A DNA stretch of 6,327 bases from Tannerellaceae bacterium. GTDB lineage: Bacteria; Bacteroidota; Bacteroidia; Bacteroidales; Tannerellaceae. This document shows, one piece after another, positions 1 to 6,327 of the stretch. The stretch spans positions 1-6,327 of the forward strand of contig JAITHO010000001.1 of NCBI GenBank assembly GCA_031279915.1, given 5' to 3'. A program made the position numbers and the translations under genes. Within the stretch, counting starts at the first letter, position 1. Every line of letters starts with the position of its first letter. The notes under the pieces were generated by a model. It made no database searches. It had not been told where the DNA came from and saw only the letters and a list, made by a program, of their open reading frames with translations.

Positions 1-47
1 AAAGGGCCGTTGAACGTTTGAAAGTTCGGCGGCCCTTGATGTTTTTT
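1..47 (-). terminator. Rho-independent terminator after ahpF, probably bidirectional
   Basis: Positions 2-9 (AAGGGCCG) pair perfectly with 30-37 (CGGCCCTT). The stem continues inward through 10-15 with 24-29 (TTGAAC against GTTCGG, two G-U pairs), giving about 14 base pairs around a small loop. On the minus strand the hairpin lies just after the ahpF stop codon and is followed by TTT at the window edge, so the rest of the U-tract is cut off. On the plus strand it is followed by TTTTTT at 42-47, so it could also end a convergent gene lying to the left. Seen directly; termination itself is inferred. Confidence 0.85.
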
Positions 48-73
48 GACCAATCATCTTTCGTTGCAAAATC

Positions 74-1618
74 CTAATGCCCTCCTACCATCAGATCTGC
101 GAATGCGCTTAAGGCTCCCTTGGCTCCTTCGCCCATCGAGATGATTATCTGTTTGTATGGAACGGTTGTTACATCGCCAACGGCATAAATTCCCTGGCGA
201 TTTGTGCGGCAACGCTCGTCGACCTCGATTTCGCCAAAGCGGTTGGTTGATACCACTTCGCGAAACTTGGAGCTGTTCGGCGCAAGGCCTATCTGAACGA
301 ATATGCCGTCGAGATCAACCAAGCGCTCCTCATTAGTCTTGCGGTTTTTGACGCGGATGCCACTTACCTTCTCGCCGTTGCCAACGACCTCCGTTGTTTG
401 CGACGACAAGAATATCTGCACATTGGATAGCGAGCGGGCTTTCTTCTGCAACACATCGTCGGCTTTCAGTTCGTCTAAAAATTCAAAGACTATCACTTCG
501 GAGCAGATGCCCGCAAGGTCGATGGCCGCCTCGATTCCTGAATTTCCGCCACCAACGACCGCCACGCGCTTGCCTTTGTAGAACGGCCCGTCGCAATGCG
601 GGCAGAAAGCTACGCCGCGGCCAATGTACTCCGATTCGCCGGCAACGTTCAGCCGACGCCAACTTGCACCCGTTGCGATGATCACTGCCGGAGCGATCCA
701 ACGTTCTCCGCCAACAGCGCTCACCACCTTTTGCCCATCTTCCGCCTCCTCTAATTTCTCAACTATGCGATGCTCAAAAAGGTCGATAGGATATTTCTCA
801 AGGTGAGCCTTTAGATTCGTCGCCAAGATTTCGCCCGTGATGTACGGAACCGAGATGAAGTTCTCTATTCCCACGGTTTCCTTTACCTGTCCACCGATCC
901 GCTCGGCAATAAGAGCCACTTTCAGGCCTTTCCGGGCCAGATAAATGGCCGCCGTAGATCCCGAAGGCCCAGCTCCTATCACAATTGCGTTATAGGTTTT
1001 TGCTTCTGTTCCGGATTCGCTGCCGTATATCGTTTCGAGTTTGCTTAGCAATTCGCCCAAGCCGGCTCGGCCCGCGTGAATCAGTTTGCCGTCAGCGTAA
1101 ACCGACGGGACTGCCTGGATGCGCAGCGCATTGACCTCCTCCTCAAACAAGGATCCGTCAACCATTTCATGAACGATATTCTCGTTCAGAATAGCCATCA
1201 GGTTCAAGGTTTGTACAACATCAGGGCAGTTGGTGCACGTGAGGGACACGTATGTTGTCAGCTCAATCTTTCCCTTCAGCCCGGTGATTCTTTGACATAT
1301 CCCTTCGTCAGGAATGTTTTTCCCCAGCCCATCGCAGTTCAGAACCGCAAGCAATAGGGATGAAAACTCATGTCCGCTAGGAATGCCTCTAAAGCGGATG
1401 CCGGTATCCTGACCGTTTTTCAGCAATGCGAATCCCAGTGCGGGGCCGCCCGAAGTCAGAACGCTAATCTTATCAGAGCAGTCGGCAACGTCGGTCAGCA
1501 GGCTGAGCAGCTCTTCGCCGCTCTCATGCTGAGGAGGGATGGTCGCATTAAAAATATATTCGCCCTTCAAGGAGGCGAATATATTTCTTACTTGATCCTT
1601 TGTCTCAAAGTCGAGCAT
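74..1618 (-). CDS. ahpF: Alkyl hydroperoxide reductase subunit F (NADH:peroxiredoxin reductase)
   Basis: Cytoplasmic flavoprotein that passes electrons from NADH through FAD and two disulfide centres to AhpC. The 514 residues match the usual length of about 520. Residues 1-195 form the tandem thioredoxin-like N-terminal domain. Its second half keeps the redox motif C128-TN-C131 and the cis-proline segment AVPSV near 171; the first half lacks a CxxC, as is normal for AhpF. Residues 208-514 are the thioredoxin-reductase-like part: FAD-binding GAGPSG at 215-220, ATG at 315-317, active-site C339-PH-C342, pyridine-nucleotide-binding GGGNSG at 356-361, and the C-terminal FAD motif GDVTTVPYKQ at 481-490. 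The CPHCDGP and VPYKQIII segments are typical of AhpF rather than plain thioredoxin reductase. The start ATG overlaps the ahpC stop by one base (TGATG), implying translational coupling. No key residue is missing. Confidence 0.97.
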   Translation of the reverse strand: MLDFETKDQVRNIFASLKGEYIFNATIPPQHESGEELLSLLTDVADCSDKISVLTSGGPALGFALLKNGQDTGIRFRGIPSGHEFSSLLLAVLNCDGLGKNIPDEGICQRITGLKGKIELTTYVSLTCTNCPDVVQTLNLMAILNENIVHEMVDGSLFEEEVNALRIQAVPSVYADGKLIHAGRAGLGELLSKLETIYGSESGTEAKTYNAIVIGAGPSGSTAAIYLARKGLKVALIAERIGGQVKETVGIENFISVPYITGEILATNLKAHLEKYPIDLFEHRIVEKLEEAEDGQKVVSAVGGERWIAPAVIIATGASWRRLNVAGESEYIGRGVAFCPHCDGPFYKGKRVAVVGGGNSGIEAAIDLAGICSEVIVFEFLDELKADDVLQKKARSLSNVQIFLSSQTTEVVGNGEKVSGIRVKNRKTNEERLVDLDGIFVQIGLAPNSSKFREVVSTNRFGEIEVDERCRTNRQGIYAVGDVTTVPYKQIIISMGEGAKGALSAFADLMVGGH

Positions 1619-2184
1619 CAGATTTTGCCTACAAGGTCAATACTCGGCTTAAGCGTAGCTTCGCCTTTTTTCCACTTCGCCGGACATACTTCGTTCGGAT
1701 GTGAGGCAACGAATTGGGCGGCCTCAGTAATGCGCAGAAGTTCCGCAGCATTTCTGCCGATGCCATTGTCGTGAATCTCGGCTACCTTGATTTTTCCTTC
1801 GGGATTGACGATGAAAGTGCCGCGATAGGCCCGCCCTTCCTCTTCAATCAATACGCCGAAAGCGCGACTGAGTGCAAAAGTCGAATCGGCCAGCATTGGA
1901 TACTGAATCTTGCGAATAGTTTCCGACGCATCATGCCATGCCTTGTGAACAAAGTGCGAATCGGTACTTACGGCATAGATCTCCACTCCCATTGCCTGGA
2001 ATTTTGCATACTGATCGGCCATATCGCCGAGCTCGGTTGGACAAACAAATGTGAAGTCGGCGGGATAAAAGAAAAAGATTCCCCATTTTCCTAAAACATC
2101 TTTCTCGGTAACGCTTTTGAAAGTTCCGTTGTGGTAAGCCTGAACACTGAAGGCAGGCAGTTGCGAATTAATAATAGTTTCCAT
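1618..2184 (-). CDS. ahpC: Alkyl hydroperoxide reductase subunit C (2-Cys peroxiredoxin)
   Basis: Reduces hydrogen peroxide, organic peroxides and peroxynitrite in the cytoplasm, and is recycled by AhpF. From the chosen start the protein has 188 residues, essentially the E. coli length (187). The peroxidatic cysteine is C48 in FTFVCPTE, the conserved arginine is R121 in RGTF, and the resolving cysteine is C167 in HPNEVCPAKW. The C-terminal part (GIGRNAAELLR through LVGKI) closely follows the enterobacterial AhpC pattern and ends at LVGKI, without the longer YF-motif tail of peroxide-sensitive eukaryotic 2-Cys peroxiredoxins. The frame is open to an ATG at 2230-2232, but that ATG lies inside the -7 promoter element and would add 16 non-conserved residues, so the ATG at 2182-2184 is preferred. 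The leader is A-rich with no Shine-Dalgarno, as expected in Bacteroidetes. First gene of the ahpCF operon. Confidence 0.97.
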   Translation of the reverse strand: METIINSQLPAFSVQAYHNGTFKSVTEKDVLGKWGIFFFYPADFTFVCPTELGDMADQYAKFQAMGVEIYAVSTDSHFVHKAWHDASETIRKIQYPMLADSTFALSRAFGVLIEEEGRAYRGTFIVNPEGKIKVAEIHDNGIGRNAAELLRITEAAQFVASHPNEVCPAKWKKGEATLKPSIDLVGKI

Positions 2185-2229
2185 GTTTTTTTGTTGTTTA
2201 TTAAGTGTGACAATTATTTTTTTTCGCCA

Positions 2230-2260
2230 CAAATGTAGGCCGCGCAGATATGCCTGTCAA
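2230..2260 (-). promoter_or_regulatory. Bacteroides-type promoter of ahpCF
   Basis: Read on the minus strand, TACATTTG at 2230-2237 fits the Bacteroidetes -7 consensus TAnnTTTG at every fixed position. TTG at 2258-2260 serves as the -33 element with 20 nt between them, inside the known 19-21 nt range. Transcription would start a few bases further left, giving a leader of about 40 nt before the ahpC ATG at 2184. The same stretch also reads TTGACA (2255-2260), but the 17-nt spacing to the -7 box is less relevant for the Bacteroidetes primary sigma factor. In Bacteroides, ahpCF is known to be activated by OxyR; I could not delimit an OxyR site here. Confidence 0.75.
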
Positions 2261-2287
2261 GCCAACGATGCCTATATAATGATAGAA

Positions 2288-2357
2288 CCTCTCTATTATT
2301 TTCATATTACAGCAGTCCGCACGGCTGTTTTGTATGCCGCCGGCCGGTATAGAGAGG
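2288..2357. repeat. Inverted repeat with nested hairpin between the regulator gene and ahpC
   Basis: CCTCTCTAT at 2288-2296 and its exact complement ATAGAGAGG at 2349-2357 enclose 52 nt. The enclosed DNA has its own hairpin, ACAGC at 2309-2313 with GCTGT at 2324-2328 plus an inner 2-bp extension, and an 8-bp palindrome CCGGCCGG at 2340-2347. It begins 5 bp beyond the stop codon of the large regulator gene, so it probably folds in the 3' end of that transcript. No U-run follows on the minus strand, so it is not a standard intrinsic terminator. It could protect the 3' end, be a weak terminator, or be a remnant of a repeat. Confidence 0.5.
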
Positions 2358-2362
2358 AACTA

Positions 2363-4954
2363 TTACAACACGGAGCTCAAGCGAATGATGTCCTTGAAGG
2401 TAAAGCTGGGGAGGATGTCAAGCAGCGAATGATAGGCCTCGGCATATTTATCGTAAGCGAGCATGGCCTGCTGCTTCTTGCCCTGCTTGTAAAGTACGCT
2501 GCACTTTAGACGGATGCCGGATTCCTCGATTTCGTCTTGCATCAAGATGGCGTCGGCGATGTGGAGGAGGATTTGGTAGTCGCCGCGAATGTCGGGGCGT
2601 TCGGCGATCTTGCCCAGAAATTCGATAACGGTGTTAGAGTAGTTGGTCTTGTAATGGTCGAGCCAGTCGGCTTTGAGGAAAGGCAGGAGCGTTCCCTTCA
2701 TGATGATCTGAAGGGTTTCGCGCAGGAGAGCCTTATCGGTTTCCGGATCGGCCAACATCTGCCGAATGTTGCTGAGCGCTTGAGCGTAATCGCTATGGAT
2801 TTTCTTGGCGTCGTAGGCCAGAGCCCAGAAGTTATTCAGGCGATCGATTCGCACGTTGCCCATGTCGTTAAGGATGGAACGGAGTTTGGTGAAATAAACG
2901 TTACGGTTGTTCTGCGCGCTTTCGTAATCCTTGTCCGGCCAGAATGCTTGCTGGAGCTCGTTGGACGTAATGCCCGTTTGGTCAGATACCGTTTTGAAGT
3001 AAATGAGAAGGAATATTTGAGCGCCGGTCGGAGAAAACAGATGCGTCAAATCGCCGCCCTTCGAATCAAGAACCCTGAAGTTGTTCAGAACGTTGATGGC
3101 CGGATAAGCCGGAACTTCAACCGTCGTCAGATGACTTTCTTCGCCTCCGCTATCCCCCTGCGACACTCCCGACGCAACTCCCGAAGCTTCACCGCTCGAC
3201 CGCCGCCTCCATTTCCGAAACAATACCAACACCGCCGCCACTATCAGAATCCCAGAAAAAATTAATCCCATGTACAGCGCAACAGCGTAAGGCGAGGATT
3301 CCGATGGAGCGACCTGAAGCGTGTCGGCCACGCTCATCGGAGGATAGGCAATCGAATAAAGATTGACAACGCTGCCCGAACCCATCGCATTCGACAGAGC
3401 CGCCAGTATAACCGAGCTATCCGACGGCATAAACAAGTCGCAGTACGACTCCTCGTCGTTAAACAGAAACGGAATCGCGTCGGCAAGCTTCCTGTATCCA
3501 GGATGCTTAATGTTATATTCATGCAAGGTCGCGCGAGTTTCGTAAATGTTATTCGGATACGAAAGCGTGTAAAACGTTTCCGCGCCGCGGTTAACTATCA
3601 GAGACGCCGCATTGGCAAAAGGCTCGTCGACCTCAAGCAACTCCCATAATTTCCGAACGCTCCGCGTCGTAGGATTAAGCGCATACAGGTCATAGTAATT
3701 GTGCGGAGCCTCGTGCTGACGACCCGACACGCTACCGTAACCCCCAAAGCAAAGCAACAAACTATCATTGTACTCACCCATGCCCGCCAGATACCGAGGA
3801 GGATATGCAGCAGCCAGATCAACCGTCTCCCATCGACCCAGCGAATCCGAAAATGATTGCAGCAAGGCCGAATAGAGATGAAAACCATAGCCCCCAAGAA
3901 TATATCCCCGGCGCCGACCCTCGTCGTACCATTTATTATGATGCCGATAAAGCGGCGGAGGCCTTACAGAAGCATCCCTGTTGCTCCAGCTCTGCGTCGC
4001 GAAGTCAAAACGAGCAAGAGTTTGCGTCTCAAACTCGTACATAACCAAACTGTTTTGCGCCGCATCGTAAAAAAGTTGGTTCAGCTCAACATTGAAAGGC
4101 GCCCCATGCTTCACCTCCAGAGTATCCACCGAATTTGCGGCTATATTATATATGTATACGAATTTATTGCTAACAACGAAAGCTTGCTTGCGCCGGCGGT
4201 CGAAGGCAATCTTCGGATATTTGCCGTCAATCTCAATCGAACGGATCTTTTCCCAGTGCGAATGTTGATTAATTTCCCACAAAGCATTGGTCACAGAGGC
4301 GCGAGCATTTTTACATTCGTCGTATACCGCATCGTTGTGATGCTTCGACAATCGCCAATAGCGCTCCAGCCTGTCGCGAGCGTCAAGAATCTTTACGTCG
4401 CGCAGCATAATCGGAGCCACGTCGGAGGTTCCAAAGCGCGGATGATCGTTCCCTCCAAAGTAAACCGCAAACTTGTTCAGCCCGCGAATATTATCGCAGG
4501 TCGACGATTTATGAATATCGCCCAGAGTGAAGTCAAGCCGTTCGCGCCTGGCATCAACCTTCAGCGTGGCATGCGTCCACTCCGAGGGAGGAACCGCAAG
4601 ATCATTCAGATTAAACTCAATAAACGTGCGATTATCCACAACCAGCACCATGTTATGGAACTGCGAAGCATTTGAAATCAAATCAATATTCGTCCGCTCG
4701 TTGCCAATAATCCTAAGCACGTAACCAAAAACCTCGTGCTCCTCCTGTCGGAGCTTAAAATCGAAACTTAGCGTAAAGCCTCCCGAAAAGCGCAGAGGCC
4801 CATCGGGAGTAAGGTTCAGGCGCGTTCGGCTGTCTTTATTCACCTCTAAGGAGTGAAAATAAAGCCCGCGCGCCGTTTCCTCCGCTCCGGCATGCAGCGC
4901 CAGGGCTACAAGCAAGGCCGCCAACATCAAAACAGCTTTGTACGCTTTGTTCAT
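2363..4954 (-). CDS. Membrane-anchored one-component regulator: LamG-like and Kelch-like sensor with cytoplasmic winged-helix/BTAD-like domain
   Basis: 863 residues; no gene name recognised. Residues 1-24 are a signal peptide (hydrophobic core 8-20, AGA before the likely cut at 24/25). Residues 28-200 look like a LamG/concanavalin-type beta-sandwich. Residues about 240-545 look like a Kelch-type beta-propeller; clear repeat signatures are LGGYGF near 353 followed by W375, and CFGGYG near 402 followed by W437. Residues 556-579 form one membrane span, ended by RKWRRR, which fits a cytoplasmic C-terminus. A Gly/Ser linker (587-605) leads to residues 636-715, which resemble the winged-helix domain of SARP-type regulators: TSNELQQAFWPDKD (663-676) and NNRNVYFTKLRSIL (682-695), then a wing with W710. 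Residues 716-863 are helical and TPR/BTAD-like. I infer a sensor of an extracytoplasmic ligand acting directly on DNA. The start has no Shine-Dalgarno but gives a complete signal peptide. The gene follows the DUF6261-like gene by 260 bp. The enzyme galactose oxidase is an unlikely alternative, since no copper-ligand pattern was evident. Confidence 0.85.
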   Translation of the reverse strand: MNKAYKAVLMLAALLVALALHAGAEETARGLYFHSLEVNKDSRTRLNLTPDGPLRFSGGFTLSFDFKLRQEEHEVFGYVLRIIGNERTNIDLISNASQFHNMVLVVDNRTFIEFNLNDLAVPPSEWTHATLKVDARRERLDFTLGDIHKSSTCDNIRGLNKFAVYFGGNDHPRFGTSDVAPIMLRDVKILDARDRLERYWRLSKHHNDAVYDECKNARASVTNALWEINQHSHWEKIRSIEIDGKYPKIAFDRRRKQAFVVSNKFVYIYNIAANSVDTLEVKHGAPFNVELNQLFYDAAQNSLVMYEFETQTLARFDFATQSWSNRDASVRPPPLYRHHNKWYDEGRRRGYILGGYGFHLYSALLQSFSDSLGRWETVDLAAAYPPRYLAGMGEYNDSLLLCFGGYGSVSGRQHEAPHNYYDLYALNPTTRSVRKLWELLEVDEPFANAASLIVNRGAETFYTLSYPNNIYETRATLHEYNIKHPGYRKLADAIPFLFNDEESYCDLFMPSDSSVILAALSNAMGSGSVVNLYSIAYPPMSVADTLQVAPSESSPYAVALYMGLIFSGILIVAAVLVLFRKWRRRSSGEASGVASGVSQGDSGGEESHLTTVEVPAYPAINVLNNFRVLDSKGGDLTHLFSPTGAQIFLLIYFKTVSDQTGITSNELQQAFWPDKDYESAQNNRNVYFTKLRSILNDMGNVRIDRLNNFWALAYDAKKIHSDYAQALSNIRQMLADPETDKALLRETLQIIMKGTLLPFLKADWLDHYKTNYSNTVIEFLGKIAERPDIRGDYQILLHIADAILMQDEIEESGIRLKCSVLYKQGKKQQAMLAYDKYAEAYHSLLDILPSFTFKDIIRLSSVL

Positions 4955-5025
4955 GCTTAAGTCACGTTATTATAGTTTAAGAGAGAGAGCGTTCGGTTCA
5001 AACAGCGCTTGTCAGTAGATTTAAG

Positions 5026-5091
5026 AAAGAGATAAGATGTTTCGTAATTGAAAAGTTGTAAAAACAAATACGAGGGGCACCTTATCTCTTT
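5026..5091. repeat. 11-bp inverted repeat with 44-nt spacer upstream of the regulator gene
   Basis: AAAGAGATAAG at 5026-5036 and its exact complement CTTATCTCTTT at 5081-5091. After one mismatch, TG at 5038-5039 also matches CA at 5078-5079. It sits in the 260-bp A/T-rich gap, about 70-140 bp upstream of the start codon of the large regulator gene. Neither strand has a U-run after it, so it does not look like a terminator. Possible readings are a pair of protein-binding half-sites about five helical turns apart, or a long stem in the leader RNA. Apart from this repeat, the gap 4955-5214 holds only A/T-rich DNA and a (GA)4G run at 4981-4989; no convincing promoter or small gene was found. Confidence 0.45.
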
Positions 5092-5214
5092 TGACGCAAA
5101 AAATCAGAATATCGCTTATAGAAAAATTACTCAGTCTTATTCTATTTTCAGCACAAGTGGAATTTTCATAATTTCAAATTAAAGATTATTAAGGTACTTC
5201 GACATAAAAATAGT

Positions 5215-6111
5215 TTAATGTTCTCCAGCCGCCGGAGGATTCAAATCATCCGGATTAATGGCTGGCGGAGTATTTTCGGGGGCTTGCGGAGGCATGTCAG
5301 GAGCCGCGGGATTGTCTATATCAGGGAGCACAATTATGACGTCGGGCTCTTTATCGTTCGTAGAGGATCCATCGCCCGAGGCCGTTGTGCCCAAATGACG
5401 GTCGAGCACAGCCGTGGCCTTCATAATCTCTGCATTAATATTATTGACAATAGAATGAAGCTCTGCAATGCGATCAGGGTCGGTTTCCATCAAAAGCAAG
5501 CCCTCGATGGCCGTATTAAAGTCGCCGAAGGCCGTAACGACGCCTTTGCGAAGCCGGCTCGTGGTGCCGCTGATAACGTGAGTGTACTCCATTTGGTTAC
5601 GGCTAATGTAGAGCGTTTCAAACTCGCTGTTTTTGGTTTTCAGCGCAGTAAGATTATTGCCCAGGCCGATGCGGTTGATGTGCTCCAAATTTTCAGGAAT
5701 TTCGAGCTCCTGCACGAAATTGATGATCAAGGATGTTTCGCCTTCATAATTGCGCGTTCGCATAACGGCATAGTTATCCGCAATTTCTTTCAGCCTCTCA
5801 GCCGACGCCTTAACGATTGGGTCAACCGAATACTTGGCCGAGTCGCGTATCAGATTGAACATTATTGTCAGAATGCCGTCGCGTTGAGCGTCGAGCTCCT
5901 TCAGTTGCTTTGTTTCCGTAGCTTTTGTTGGCCACTTAAAGCTGTTGTCGAGCCTCTGAATCGCCGCCTTGAGAAGATTCCACAATGCCGTTAGCTGAGG
6001 AATATTAGCAATTGGCGCCTCAAGTATGAGGAGGAGGTTGTAAAAGAACTGCATGAAACTCGCATTGTCCATGTTGTGCGTTAGTCGGCTGTGAGGTAGA
6101 ATTGCTCCCAT
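5215..6111 (-). CDS. DUF6261-like protein of unknown function with acidic proline-rich tail
   Basis: 298 residues. The opening pattern (SRLTHNMDNASFMQFFYNLL, 8-27), the mostly helical core with a WPTKATETKQLKELDAQRD segment (60-78), and a conserved-looking stretch near 84-120 resemble the DUF6261 family found in Bacteroidetes. This is recalled pattern similarity, not a computed match. No enzyme motif, signal peptide or membrane span is visible, so the protein is probably cytoplasmic. Residues 1-240 are the likely folded region; residues 241-298 form a low-complexity tail rich in Pro, Asp, Asn and Ala, probably disordered. Proteins of this family are typically somewhat shorter, so the tail may be an addition. 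The ATG at 6109-6111 is used; a second ATG 13 codons later is possible. The A/T-rich leader (6112-6150) has no Shine-Dalgarno, and no good TAnnTTTG promoter was found. The next gene downstream is the membrane regulator, in the same direction. Confidence 0.75.
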   Translation of the reverse strand: MGAILPHSRLTHNMDNASFMQFFYNLLLILEAPIANIPQLTALWNLLKAAIQRLDNSFKWPTKATETKQLKELDAQRDGILTIMFNLIRDSAKYSVDPIVKASAERLKEIADNYAVMRTRNYEGETSLIINFVQELEIPENLEHINRIGLGNNLTALKTKNSEFETLYISRNQMEYTHVISGTTSRLRKGVVTAFGDFNTAIEGLLLMETDPDRIAELHSIVNNINAEIMKATAVLDRHLGTTASGDGSSTNDKEPDVIIVLPDIDNPAAPDMPPQAPENTPPAINPDDLNPPAAGEH

Positions 6112-6192
6112 GATGTTTAAAAGAGTTAATTAATAATTAAAGTTTAAATGTGCATTGAATAGTTGATTGGTTTCGCATAGAGGCTGTATCTA

Positions 6193-6244
6193 AGGTCATT
6201 CTTGTTCGCAAAGGAGGTCATTCCCGCGAAGGCGGGAATCACCT
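6193..6244. repeat. REP-like hairpin with a 9-bp direct repeat
   Basis: ATTCCCGC (6220-6227), loop GAAG, and GCGGGAAT (6232-6239) form a perfect 8-bp stem. After one C-C mismatch the flanks AGGT (6215-6218) and ACCT (6241-6244) also pair. The core fits ATTCCC-N8-GGGAAT, the form of the Neisseria dRS3 element and of REP-like repeats dispersed in many genomes. AGGTCATTC occurs twice, at 6193-6201 and 6215-6223, so part of the left arm is duplicated 22 bp upstream. The rest of the right end (6112-6327) is A/T-rich and has no supported gene. No U-run follows the hairpin on either strand. Confidence 0.6.
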
Positions 6245-6327
6245 ATCTACTGCTTGGACTTGGGTATGATCATGTTATGAATTAAATATCTCCAATCGAC
6301 CCCTCTTTAGAGCGGTTAATGCCGAAG

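Noticed and set aside
2230..2232. Upstream ATG giving a 204-aa AhpC
   Set aside because: It lies in the -7 promoter element, and the extra 16 residues are absent from the AhpC family; 188 aa is the normal length.
2537..3265. Open frame of 242 codons on the plus strand
   Set aside because: It lies wholly antisense to the winged-helix and linker part of the large regulator gene, has no recognisable domain, and its composition follows from the codon use of the opposite strand.
3857..4675. Open frame of 272 codons on the plus strand
   Set aside because: Antisense to the LamG/Kelch part of the regulator; Arg-rich with no domain pattern, typical of a shadow frame.
4972..5002. Weak promoter-like pair before the regulator gene (minus strand TTTG at 4999-5002, 19 nt, TAAACTAT at 4972-4979)
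   Set aside because: The -33 element and spacing fit, but the -7 box lacks most of TTTG, so the match is not better than expected in A/T-rich DNA. A TATAAT at 4969-4974 has no suitable partner either.
5175..5182. TTAATTTG on the minus strand as a -7 box
   Set aside because: Five of six fixed positions match TAnnTTTG, but there is no TTG 19-21 nt upstream.
5218..5994. Open frame of 258 codons on the plus strand, opposite the DUF6261-like gene
   Set aside because: It covers nearly the same span as the minus-strand gene, whose product has a coherent helical core and family resemblance; the plus-strand product has none.
6266..6273. 8-bp palindrome ATGATCAT
   Set aside because: Short palindromes of this size are common by chance and nothing nearby gives it a role.
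6275..6327. Possible end of a minus-strand gene entering from the right edge, or a plus-strand start at ATG 6319
   Set aside because: Two minus-strand frames stay open for only 14-16 codons from the edge before TAA (6282-6284 and 6275-6277), and the plus-strand ATG has only two codons after it; too short to support any call.

Overview
The window looks like chromosomal DNA from a member of the Bacteroidetes, probably Bacteroidales. Three things suggest this: a promoter of the Bacteroides type (TTG, 20 nt, TACATTTG) before ahpC; starts preceded by A/T-rich leaders rather than a Shine-Dalgarno sequence; and a protein that resembles the Bacteroidetes-restricted DUF6261 family. I cannot name the genus. 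All four genes lie on the minus strand, so transcription runs from the right end of the window to the left.

Right part (5215-6327): a 216-bp upstream region carries a REP-like hairpin with a nearby 9-bp direct repeat. It is followed by a 298-aa DUF6261-like protein of unknown function with an acidic, proline-rich tail.

Middle (2363-5214): a 260-bp A/T-rich spacer holds an 11-bp inverted repeat with widely separated arms. It precedes a large gene of 863 codons whose product reads as a one-piece membrane signal transducer: signal peptide, LamG/concanavalin-like domain, Kelch-like beta-propeller, one membrane span, then a cytoplasmic winged-helix and TPR/BTAD-like segment related to SARP-type regulators. 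This is the most unusual object in the window. Its ligand and targets are unknown.

Left part (1-2260): ahpC and ahpF form a classical peroxide-detoxifying operon. AhpC reduces hydrogen peroxide and organic peroxides, and AhpF recharges AhpC with electrons from NADH. The genes overlap by one base, share one recognisable promoter upstream of ahpC, and end at a strong hairpin terminator at the left edge. A structured 3' region with a 9-bp inverted repeat separates the large regulator gene from the ahpC promoter. Nothing in the sequence shows that the regulator controls ahpCF; only adjacency and common direction hint at it.

I found no tRNA, rRNA, CRISPR array, insertion sequence or transposase gene.
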